A DNA stretch of 12,933 nucleotides from Paracoccaceae bacterium (GTDB lineage: Bacteria > Pseudomonadota > Alphaproteobacteria > Rhodobacterales > Rhodobacteraceae): the NCBI GenBank assembly GCA_007121115.1, contig SKMI01000341.1, positions 1 through 12,933 of the forward strand, written 5' to 3'. The position numbers and the translations under genes were made by a program. Positions 1 through 5,421 of this stretch are shown here, piece after piece. Positions within the stretch are counted from its first letter, which is position 1; each line of letters starts with the position of its first letter. The notes under the pieces were generated by a model. It was given only the letters and a program-made list of their open reading frames with translations, did no database searches and was not told the origin of the DNA.

Positions 1-225
1 GGGACCTTCCCGTCGAAGCCCGACCCGCGGCTGGGCCATAACCTGGTGCTGGGATCGGTGCTGTTCGGCGCGGGCTGGGGGCTGGTGGGGCTGTGCCCCG
101 GTCCGGCGATTGCATCGATAAGCTGGGGTGGCACCGGCGGTATTGTTTTCCTACTTTCCATGGTGGCCGGGATGCTGGCCGCGCCGCCGATCCGCCAACG
201 CGTGGACCGGCTGGCGGCTGCCTGA
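1..225 (+). CDS. YeeE/YedE-like (DUF6691) transporter, C-terminal part
   Basis: The frame is open from the first base and ends in TGA at 223-225, giving the last 74 residues of a membrane protein whose 5' part lies outside the window. Visible residues 13-40 and 46-62 form hydrophobic, glycine-rich membrane segments. Between them sits GLCPGPA (visible Cys32), the conserved cysteine motif of the YeeE/YedE family, whose studied members import thiosulfate or other sulfur compounds. DUF6691 proteins are the short half-size form, usually encoded beside a second half-size partner, which would lie upstream here. The next gene starts 25 bases after the stop, so the two are probably cotranscribed. The family is well supported by the motif and topology; the substrate is inferred from the family only. 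Confidence 0.8.
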   Translation, partial: GTFPSKPDPRLGHNLVLGSVLFGAGWGLVGLCPGPAIASISWGGTGGIVFLLSMVAGMLAAPPIRQRVDRLAAA

Positions 226-250
226 ACCAGAGCGCGCAAAGGACAGGACC

Positions 251-676
251 ATGGAGATTCGCCCCATCGCCGACGGCTACGCCGTCTCGCCCCAGATCAC
301 CCCCGAAGACGTGGCCGCCATCCGCGACGCGGGCTTCACCACGGTGGTCTGCAACCGCCCGGACGGGGAAATCACCCCGGACGTGCAGGCCGAGGCGATC
401 CGCGCCGCGGTCGAGGGCGCCGGGCTGCGCTTCGTGCTCAACCCGGTGGTCGGCGGGGCGATCACCATGGAAAATGTCGAAGCCCAGGGCGCCGCGCTGG
501 CCGAGGCGGAGGGGCCGGTGCTGGCCTACTGCGCCTCGGGCAACCGCTCGTCCATCGTCTGGGCGCTGAGCCAGGCGGGCACGCGGCCCACGGACGAGTT
601 GATCGACGCAGGCGCGCGCTATGGCTACCAGCTTGAACAGTTCCGCCCGACGATCGAGCAACTGGCCCGGCGCTGA
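251..676 (+). CDS. Stand-alone DUF442 (beta-lactamase-hydrolase-like) sulfurtransferase/phosphatase
   Basis: The protein has 141 residues and matches the TIGR01244/DUF442 family, small tyrosine-phosphatase-fold proteins with a rhodanese-like active-site loop. The start at 251 follows AAAGGA/CAGGA purine-rich sequence and begins with the typical MEIRPI...YAVSPQI segment. Conserved NRPDGE is at residues 35-40, and the active-site loop CASGNRSS spans 94-101, a CX4R loop with Cys94 as nucleophile and Arg99. In Blh proteins this domain is fused to a metallo-beta-lactamase-fold persulfide dioxygenase and acts in sulfide detoxification; here it stands alone. It follows a YeeE-type transporter by 25 bases, which fits a sulfur-relay operon. 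A phosphatase role cannot be excluded from sequence. Confidence 0.85.
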   Translation: MEIRPIADGYAVSPQITPEDVAAIRDAGFTTVVCNRPDGEITPDVQAEAIRAAVEGAGLRFVLNPVVGGAITMENVEAQGAALAEAEGPVLAYCASGNRSSIVWALSQAGTRPTDELIDAGARYGYQLEQFRPTIEQLARR

Positions 677-700
677 AAACAGGCCCGCGCGGCACCCGGT

Positions 701-754
701 AAGTGCCCGCGCGAGCCGCGCCCCACCCACCCGGCGCGCCCTGCGCGGGCACTT
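701..754. repeat. Long two-tier hairpin between convergent genes
   Basis: AAGTGCCCGCGC at 701-712 is the exact reverse complement of GCGCGGGCACTT at 743-754, a perfect 12-bp outer stem. The 30-base interior holds a second stem, CGCGCC (717-722) with GGCGCG (733-738), around a 10-base loop. It lies 24 bases past the DUF442 stop and 69 bases past the stop of the convergent GntR gene. No T-run flanks it, so it is not a standard intrinsic terminator. It may block read-through or 3' exonucleases for both transcripts; that function is inferred. Confidence 0.6.
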
Positions 755-799
755 GCGACTATGGGTCAGAGGGTCGAACGCAGGTAGCGCGGGTCACGA

Positions 800-822
800 C
801 CCCTGCGAAAGAGGGGCAGGGG
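800..822 (-). other. Hairpin just downstream of the GntR gene
   Basis: CCCCTGC (800-806) pairs exactly with GCAGGGG (816-822) around a 9-base loop, ending one base before the GntR stop codon on the minus strand. It could form at the 3' end of the regulator mRNA. There is no U-tract after it, so the call as a transcript end is weak. Confidence 0.35.
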
Positions 823-823
823 A

Positions 824-1510
824 TCAGAACGGGCTGTCCTGCCGCGCATCCAGAAACAGGAAATACCCGTCGCGCACATGGGCGATCATGCGCTCGGCGG
901 CCATGGCGCCGTCGCCGGTGGCAATCGCCTCGACCAGCGCAGTGTGTTCGGCCAACGAGGCGCTGACATCCACCTTTTCGATACTGGCAAACAGCCCGAA
1001 ACAGGCCCCGCGCCGCCACAGGTTGTCGAAGAACCCCAGCAGGAACGCGTTGTCCGTCGCCGCCACGATGCTGCGATGGATCATGTGGTTGGCATCGAAG
1101 TAGGCGCGCTCGCTGCGCTCGTCCATCCGCGCCGTGGCGCTGATAACACCCAGCAGGCGCTTGTTGAGCGCAGGATCGTTGCGCTCGGCCAGCAGACGGG
1201 CTGAAAACCCCTCGATCCCGGCGCGGGCGTTATAGAGGTCAAGCACCTCGGTCTCGGCGAGTTGGCGGATCGCAAGCGCGCCTTTGGGTCCGTCCCCATA
1301 CACGAACCCTTCATCGACAAGCCGCCCAAGCAGCGCGCGCACCTCGGTCACGGCCAGCCCCAGGTCATCCGCCAGCGGCTCGGGCGCAATCGTCCGGCCC
1401 GGCCGCAGCGTGCCCGCGCGAACCTCGGCCAGAATGCGGTCGCGCACCCTGTCCAACGCGCTGCGTTCCTCCGCAGGCTGGGTTTGGGCGGCCTGGGTGG
1501 GGGTCGTCAA
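824..1510 (-). CDS. GntR-family transcriptional regulator, FCD (FadR) subfamily
   Basis: The protein has 228 residues, a normal length for FadR-type regulators. Residues about 17-83 form the winged helix-turn-helix (DRVRDRIL..G.L.PG, then L.V...VR.LL.RL..EGFV). Residues about 90-220 form the all-helical FCD ligand domain. The metal-site pattern is Asn141 (in the place of the usual Asp, an accepted variant), His145, His189 and His211. Such proteins usually repress catabolic or transport genes and respond to an organic acid. The start is TTG at 1510, chosen because AGGAGAGG lies 6 bases upstream and no in-frame ATG occurs before residue 129. It faces FkbM divergently across 275 bases and has no obvious metabolic partner here, so the effector is unknown. 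Confidence 0.9.
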   Translation of the reverse strand: MTTPTQAAQTQPAEERSALDRVRDRILAEVRAGTLRPGRTIAPEPLADDLGLAVTEVRALLGRLVDEGFVYGDGPKGALAIRQLAETEVLDLYNARAGIEGFSARLLAERNDPALNKRLLGVISATARMDERSERAYFDANHMIHRSIVAATDNAFLLGFFDNLWRRGACFGLFASIEKVDVSASLAEHTALVEAIATGDGAMAAERMIAHVRDGYFLFLDARQDSPF

Positions 1511-1516
1511 TGCAGG

Positions 1517-1524
1517 CCTCTCCT
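1517..1524 (-). promoter_or_regulatory. Ribosome binding site that fixes a TTG start
   Basis: On the minus strand this reads AGGAGAGG, a strong Shine-Dalgarno sequence ending 6 bases before TTG at 1510. It decides the non-ATG start of the GntR regulator. Confidence 0.65.
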
Positions 1525-1541
1525 GTGCGGCACGGGATCGA

Positions 1542-1557
1542 TCGGGCCCTGGCCCGA
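1542..1557. promoter_or_regulatory. 16-bp palindrome upstream of the GntR gene (possible operator)
   Basis: TCGGGCC-CT-GGCCCGA is a perfect 7-bp inverted repeat, 31 bases upstream of the GntR start codon. FadR-type regulators often bind short palindromes at their own promoters, so autoregulation is possible. It does not match the TNGTNNNACNA form typical of many FadR-like operators, and GC-rich DNA yields such palindromes by chance. The rest of 1511-1785 holds no gene and no strong promoter match. Confidence 0.3.
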
Positions 1558-1785
1558 CTCGACTTTCGGTATGGGTGCTATCCTGACTGCAGGAACACCA
1601 TTAGCGCAAGCGCCTTTACGTTGGCCGTCCGGAGCCGGCGGGAAATCGGTCCACATGCATGCGTCCGGGCGCGCCCCCCGGTCCGCTCCTGCGCCGGTGC
1701 AGGTGCTTGACGTGACAGCCCGGATCACGCACCAATTCAGGGTGGCGCAGGCCCGCGACCCTGATGCCCCGAAACCGGAGCCCCC

Positions 1786-2508
1786 ATGCGTGACAGCACC
1801 ATCGGCACGGCGGTGGCGTTTCACATCGCCCGCAACTGGCACGGCGTCTATTGCGTGCCGGTCGAGTCCGCGCACCGCCCCTGCGCGCGCGCGATCATGC
1901 GCGGGCAGGTCTGGGAACGGGACACGCTGCGGGCGCTCCGGCAGCGCTTCAAGGGCGGCGGCATCGTCACCGCCGGGACCTATTTCGGCGATTTCCTGCC
2001 CTTCCTGTGCCGTCTGGCCGCGCGCCACGGTGCTCAGGTCTGGGCGTTCGAGCCCAACCGCGTGAACCACGGTTGCGCCATGGCCACCTGCGGGCTGAAC
2101 ACCCTGTCGAACTGCGACCTGCATCTGGGCGGGCTGGGCGCGGCGCCGGGGCAAACCACCATCCGCACCCATGACGGGCAGGGCCGCGCGCTGGGTGGTG
2201 GCTCGCGGCTGGCAGCGCCGCGCAATCCGCGCAACTCCGCCGGGTATGCAACCATCCCCATCCACACCATCGACGCCACCGTGGGCGACGCGCAGGTTGG
2301 GCTGATCCAGCTTGATGTGGAAGGTCACGAACTGGACGCCCTGCGCGGAGCCGAGGCCACCATCGCCCGCTGCCGTCCGCTGCTGGTGCTCGAATCGCAC
2401 GGGGCCACCCCGGTCACGCAGGATGCGTGGCTGCGCGACCTGCTGGAGCGGCACGGCTACAGGGAGACCGGCCAGACCGACAACAACACGTTTCTGACAG
2501 CGTCCTGA
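1786..2508 (+). CDS. FkbM-family SAM-dependent methyltransferase
   Basis: The protein has 240 residues and starts at ATG 1786, with GGAG 5 bases upstream. It shows the Rossmann-type methyltransferase motifs of the FkbM family: a glycine-rich SAM loop VTAGTYFGDFLP (61-72), the acidic strand end AFEPN (87-91), and the family hallmark LIQLDVEGHELDALRGA (173-189) with Asp177, Glu179 and His181. The first motif has Thr62 where many FkbM proteins have Asp, a variant I believe occurs in an alphaproteobacterial subgroup. Family members O-methylate sugars or small molecules; the substrate here cannot be told. No glycosyltransferase or polyketide genes flank it, so it stands as an orphan single gene. 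Confidence 0.88.
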   Translation: MRDSTIGTAVAFHIARNWHGVYCVPVESAHRPCARAIMRGQVWERDTLRALRQRFKGGGIVTAGTYFGDFLPFLCRLAARHGAQVWAFEPNRVNHGCAMATCGLNTLSNCDLHLGGLGAAPGQTTIRTHDGQGRALGGGSRLAAPRNPRNSAGYATIPIHTIDATVGDAQVGLIQLDVEGHELDALRGAEATIARCRPLLVLESHGATPVTQDAWLRDLLERHGYRETGQTDNNTFLTAS

Positions 2509-2613
2509 GCTGATTTTGCGCGTGAGCGTGGGCTTCGCCCCAACCGCAATGCCACAAAAGCGCCGAATCCGCGCCTGCCCACAGGCTCGTGACTTGCCAA
2601 ACAGGGCGCATTT

Positions 2614-2643
2614 TCACATTTATGTGCCAATCCATGAATGTGA
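2614..2643. promoter_or_regulatory. Inverted repeat upstream of the L,D-transpeptidase gene
   Basis: TCACATTTATG (2614-2624) and CATGAATGTGA (2633-2643) are inverted copies with one G/T mismatch and an 8-base spacer. The A/T-rich composition stands out from the GC-rich surroundings. The repeat ends 14 bases before the chosen ATG and overlaps three upstream in-frame ATGs. It could be an operator or a leader hairpin that covers the ribosome site region. The nearby TTGCCA at 2594-2599 is a possible -35, but no convincing -10 follows at the right distance. Confidence 0.4.
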
Positions 2644-2657
2644 TGCGAGAGAGAGTT

Positions 2658-3248
2658 ATGGCCGGAAAACCGATTTCACGCAGGGCGCTTCTGGGCGCCG
2701 TCGCCCTTGGCGGGCTGGGAGCCCCCGCGATCCTGCGCGCCCAGACACTGCCCGACTACGAGGCCGAAAGCTCGGTCCGCACCGCGCGGCGCAACGTGAT
2801 GGGCTTTCGCAACCACGACTGGCGCAACCATTTCGACAACCTGAACAAGGGCGCGATCCTGTGCGACACCGATTCGCGCGCACTCTACTACTGGTCGCAG
2901 GATGAGCGCACGGAACTGGTCTATCCGACCTCGGTGCCCATGTCCGACGACTTCACCCGCCGCGGCTATACCCATGTCACGCTCAAGCGGTTCGAGCCGA
3001 CCTGGATTCCCACGCCCGGAATGCGCGAGCGCGACCCCTCGCTGCCCGAGATCGTGCACCCCGGCCCGGACAACCCGCTGGGCACGCGGGCGATGAACCT
3101 GAGCTGGCAGTATTACCGCATCCACGGGATCGACAACCCGGCCAAGATCGGGCGGCGGGCGTCGAACGGCTGCATCGGGCTGATGAACCCGCATGTTGAG
3201 TATCTGTACGAACTGGTCGAGATCGGCACCCAGGTGCGGATCATCTGA
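2658..3248 (+). CDS. L,D-transpeptidase (YkuD domain), Tat-exported
   Basis: The protein has 196 residues. The start at 2658 is preferred because GAGAGAG lies just upstream and it puts the signal peptide at the N-terminus; in-frame ATGs at 2589, 2622, 2634 and 2643 would add a non-signal extension. Residues 5-29 are a twin-arginine signal (Arg8-Arg9, SRRALLG, then a hydrophobic stretch, cleavage near LRAQ). The YkuD catalytic domain follows, with HG at 156-157 and the SNGC motif at 169-172, so Cys172 is the nucleophile and His156 the base. The enzyme forms 3-3 cross-links in periplasmic peptidoglycan or attaches proteins to it. It is a single-gene unit closed by a terminator 27 bases after the stop. 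Confidence 0.9.
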   Translation: MAGKPISRRALLGAVALGGLGAPAILRAQTLPDYEAESSVRTARRNVMGFRNHDWRNHFDNLNKGAILCDTDSRALYYWSQDERTELVYPTSVPMSDDFTRRGYTHVTLKRFEPTWIPTPGMRERDPSLPEIVHPGPDNPLGTRAMNLSWQYYRIHGIDNPAKIGRRASNGCIGLMNPHVEYLYELVEIGTQVRII

Positions 3249-3275
3249 TCGAAGCTGCCGAATGCAGACTTGCTG

Positions 3276-3304
3276 AACGCCCCGGTCCCCGGTCGGGGCG
3301 TTTT
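3276..3304 (+). terminator. Intrinsic terminator of the L,D-transpeptidase gene
   Basis: AACGCCCCG (3276-3284) pairs perfectly with CGGGGCGTT (3294-3302) around a 9-base loop, and TTTT runs through 3301-3304. It lies 27 bases after the stop codon at 3248. On the opposite strand the stem could also help stop trpS transcripts, but the U-tract there is only two bases. Confidence 0.8.
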
Positions 3305-3386
3305 CACGTCCGGTCGCCGCTTCCATCACCTTCCCGCCCGCTCTGCGCGAGCGCTGTTCGGTCCCACCGGGTCGTGCGGGCCGCGC

Positions 3387-4424
3387 TCACTGCTGGCGCG
3401 AGCGCACCATGCCCATGATCCCGAACATCGCCTCCAGGATCGGATGCGCCAGGGCCGCCGCGCGATCGGCGCCCGCGCCCAGCATCCGGTCGATCTCGGC
3501 CGGGTCGGCCATCAGCCGCGCCATCTCGGCGTTGATCGGCGCCAGCTTCGCCACCGCCAGATCGGCCAGCGCGGGCTTGAACGTCCCGAACCCCTGCCCG
3601 CCGTATTCCGCCAGCACCGCCCCGGGCGTGGTATCGGCCAGCGCGGCGTAGATATTGACCAGGTTCCGCGCCTCGGCCCGGCCTTCCAGCTCCTCGGGCG
3701 CCTCGGGCAGCGGTTCGGGGTCGGTGCGCGCCTTGCGGAACTTCTGCGCGATGGTGGCGGCATCATCGGTCAGATTGATCCGGCTCATGTCAGACGGGTC
3801 GGACTTGGACATCTTCTTGCCCCCGTCGCGCAGCGACATCACCCGCGTCGCCACCCCTTCGATCACCGGCTCCACAACCGGGAAGAAATCCACACCGTAG
3901 TCGTGGTTGAACTTGAGCGCGATATCGCGGGTCAGCTCCAGATGCTGCTTCTGATCCTCGCCCACCGGCACATGGGTGGCGTGATAGGTCAGGATATCGG
4001 CGGCCATCAGGTTGGGATAGGCAAACAGCCCCACGCTCGCGTTCTCGCGGTTCTTGCCGGCCTTGTCCTTGAACTGGGTCATCCGGTTCAGCCAGCCCAT
4101 CCGCGCCACGCAGTTGAAGGCCCAGCCCATTTCCGCATGCGCACTGACCTGCGACTGGTTGAACAGGATCGACCGCGCCGGGTCGATCCCCGCCGCCATG
4201 AATCCCGCCGCCAGCTCCCGCGTGGCGTGGCGCAGCTTCGCGGGTTCCTGCCAAGTGGTGATCGCGTGCAGATCGACGAGGCAATAGATCGTCTCGGTCC
4301 CGCTTTCCTGGGTTTCCACGAACCGCTTCAGCGCGCCCAGGTAATTGCCCAGCGTCAGCCCGCCCGAAGGCTGGACCCCGGAAAAGACGCGCGGCGTATG
4401 CGCGCTCAAGGCCGTGTCGGACAT
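3387..4424 (-). CDS. trpS: Tryptophanyl-tRNA synthetase
   Basis: This class I aminoacyl-tRNA synthetase charges tRNA-Trp with tryptophan in the cytoplasm. With the start at 4424 it has 345 residues, normal for bacterial TrpRS. It carries the HIGH-like signature PSGGLTLGN (residues 19-27, TLGN in place of HIGH as in other TrpRS), the GEDQKQHLELTRDIA substrate/ATP segment from 155, and KMSKS at 204-208. The start at 4424 is preferred because GGAG lies 9 bases upstream and homologues begin a short stretch before RVFSG.QPSG. ATG at 4439 would add five residues but has no ribosome site. The gene is transcribed alone and diverges from the rhomboid-like gene. Confidence 0.97.
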   Translation of the reverse strand: MSDTALSAHTPRVFSGVQPSGGLTLGNYLGALKRFVETQESGTETIYCLVDLHAITTWQEPAKLRHATRELAAGFMAAGIDPARSILFNQSQVSAHAEMGWAFNCVARMGWLNRMTQFKDKAGKNRENASVGLFAYPNLMAADILTYHATHVPVGEDQKQHLELTRDIALKFNHDYGVDFFPVVEPVIEGVATRVMSLRDGGKKMSKSDPSDMSRINLTDDAATIAQKFRKARTDPEPLPEAPEELEGRAEARNLVNIYAALADTTPGAVLAEYGGQGFGTFKPALADLAVAKLAPINAEMARLMADPAEIDRMLGAGADRAAALAHPILEAMFGIMGMVRSRQQ

Positions 4425-4462
4425 GCGCGTGGGCTCCATGCTGGAAATGCGATGCCGCTCGG

Positions 4463-4491
4463 GTTATCGCTGGCCCGGTTGAAGGTCAACC
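4463..4491 (-). promoter_or_regulatory. Candidate trpS promoter with overlapping palindrome
   Basis: On the minus strand, TTGACC (complement of 4484-4489) and GATAAC (complement of 4463-4468) form a -35/-10 pair with a short 15-base spacer, 38 bases upstream of the trpS ATG at 4424. The -35 lies within a perfect 6-bp inverted repeat GGTTGA-AGG-TCAACC at 4477-4491. The pairing is plausible, but the spacing is short and no regulator is known from the sequence. Confidence 0.35.
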
Positions 4492-4515
4492 AGCCGCCAA
4501 CCAAGGCCCGCGCCC

Positions 4516-5208
4516 GTGCCCGACCAAACCCCGGATGATGCCCAACCGCTGCTCTTGCCGCTGCCGCCCGTCGTCTGGGCGCTGCTGCTGGCACTCGGCG
4601 CGGTGGAACTGGCGCTCTGGGCCGGGGCGCAGGGGCTGATCGGCGGCGCCCAGGCCCCCGGCTGGCGGCTTCTGGCGGTCGAGCGCTTCGGCTTCGCCGC
4701 CCCGGTGCAGCACTGGATGGTCGAGACGCGCCAGTTCCTGCCCGAACACCTGTTGCGCTACCTCACCTACCCGCTCATCCACGCCAGCCCCGCCCATGCC
4801 GCCCTTTCCGCCGTGCTTCTCGCCGCGCTCGGCAAGTTCATCGCGCGCCACCACGGCCAGGGCGCGCTCGCCCTCCTGCTCACGCTGCCCGGCGCGCTCG
4901 GCGCGAGCGCCTTCGCCGCCCTGACCGACGGCTCCGGCTGGCTACTCGGCGCCACCCCTGCGGCGCTCGCCCTCGTTGGCGCCTGGACACTGACCCAGTG
5001 GCAAGCGGCCTCCACTCCCCGCGCCCGGATCGCCGCGCTCGGCCTGATCGGCAGCTTTATCCTCGCCCGCCTCGCCCTCGGCCTGCTGGTCGAAACCGCC
5101 GCCACCTGGATCGCCGATCTGACCGCCTTCGCGACCGGAGTCCTGCTCGCCGCTGCCCTCACCCCCGGCACCCTGCGCCGCACCCTCGCCCGCCTGCGCC
5201 AACGCTGA
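4516..5208 (+). CDS. Rhomboid-fold membrane protein, probably proteolytically inactive
   Basis: The protein has 230 residues and about six membrane segments (near 17-40, 92-108, 115-136, 143-161, 173-192, 197-216). The layout resembles bacterial rhomboids: a long loop after segment 1, the YPLIHASPAHA motif at 85-95 before segment 2, and a G-rich loop leading into segment 4. Key residues look replaced. The serine motif GxSG reads GATP (145-148, Thr147 for Ser), the partner histidine of the last segment is Asp201 (ADLTAFATG), and the Asn of HxxxN is Ser98 after His94. It may be a pseudoprotease that binds membrane proteins without cutting them. The start is GTG at 4516 with AAGG 9 bases upstream; a stop at 4480 bars a much longer form. 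Family call likely, inactivity inferred by eye alignment. Confidence 0.7.
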   Translation: MPDQTPDDAQPLLLPLPPVVWALLLALGAVELALWAGAQGLIGGAQAPGWRLLAVERFGFAAPVQHWMVETRQFLPEHLLRYLTYPLIHASPAHAALSAVLLAALGKFIARHHGQGALALLLTLPGALGASAFAALTDGSGWLLGATPAALALVGAWTLTQWQAASTPRARIAALGLIGSFILARLALGLLVETAATWIADLTAFATGVLLAAALTPGTLRRTLARLRQR

Positions 5209-5224
5209 GCCCCATCATCTGTGC

Positions 5225-5285
5225 CCAAATATCCTCAGGGGATGGATGCGCGGCTTGCCGCGCAGAGGGGGCAGAATGCCCCCTT
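5225..5285 (+). repeat. CAAATATCCTC motif with tandem hairpins after the rhomboid-like gene
   Basis: CCAAATATCCTCAGGGG at 5225-5241 is followed by two back-to-back hairpins: TGCGCGGC (5247-5254) with GCCGCGCA (5257-5264), and GGGGGCA (5267-5273) with TGCCCCC (5277-5283) around a GAA loop. From memory, AAATATCC motifs with G/C-rich hairpins recur in Rhodobacterales intergenic regions. It begins 17 bases past the rhomboid-like stop. A role in ending or stabilising the transcript is inferred. The rest of 5286-5421 holds no convincing gene. Confidence 0.5.
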
Positions 5286-5311
5286 CCAACGCGCGAAGCG
5301 CCAGAAGACCT

Positions 5312-5327
5312 GCGCCCGCAAGGGCGC
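5312..5327 (+). other. Small hairpin with GCAA tetraloop
   Basis: GCGCCC (5312-5317) pairs perfectly with GGGCGC (5322-5327) around GCAA, a stable GNRA-type loop. It lies 95 bases upstream of fadH, so it could be part of a fadH leader or of the preceding 3' end. It may be chance in GC-rich DNA. Confidence 0.3.
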
Positions 5328-5421
5328 TCCGCAAGATCACACCCGCCAGTGACGCAGCGATACGGGATGACAGCGCGGCGCCACCCTGACACTCTCCCGC
5401 CAAACCTGCCGGAGGCCGCCC

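Noticed and set aside
1709..1737. TTGACG with CAATTC as an FkbM promoter
   Set aside because: The -10 match is poor and the spacing loose; not better than chance in a 275-base spacer.
3270..4538. 422-residue open frame opposite trpS
   Set aside because: TrpRS signatures are unmistakable on the minus strand; the plus-strand translation is compositional noise.
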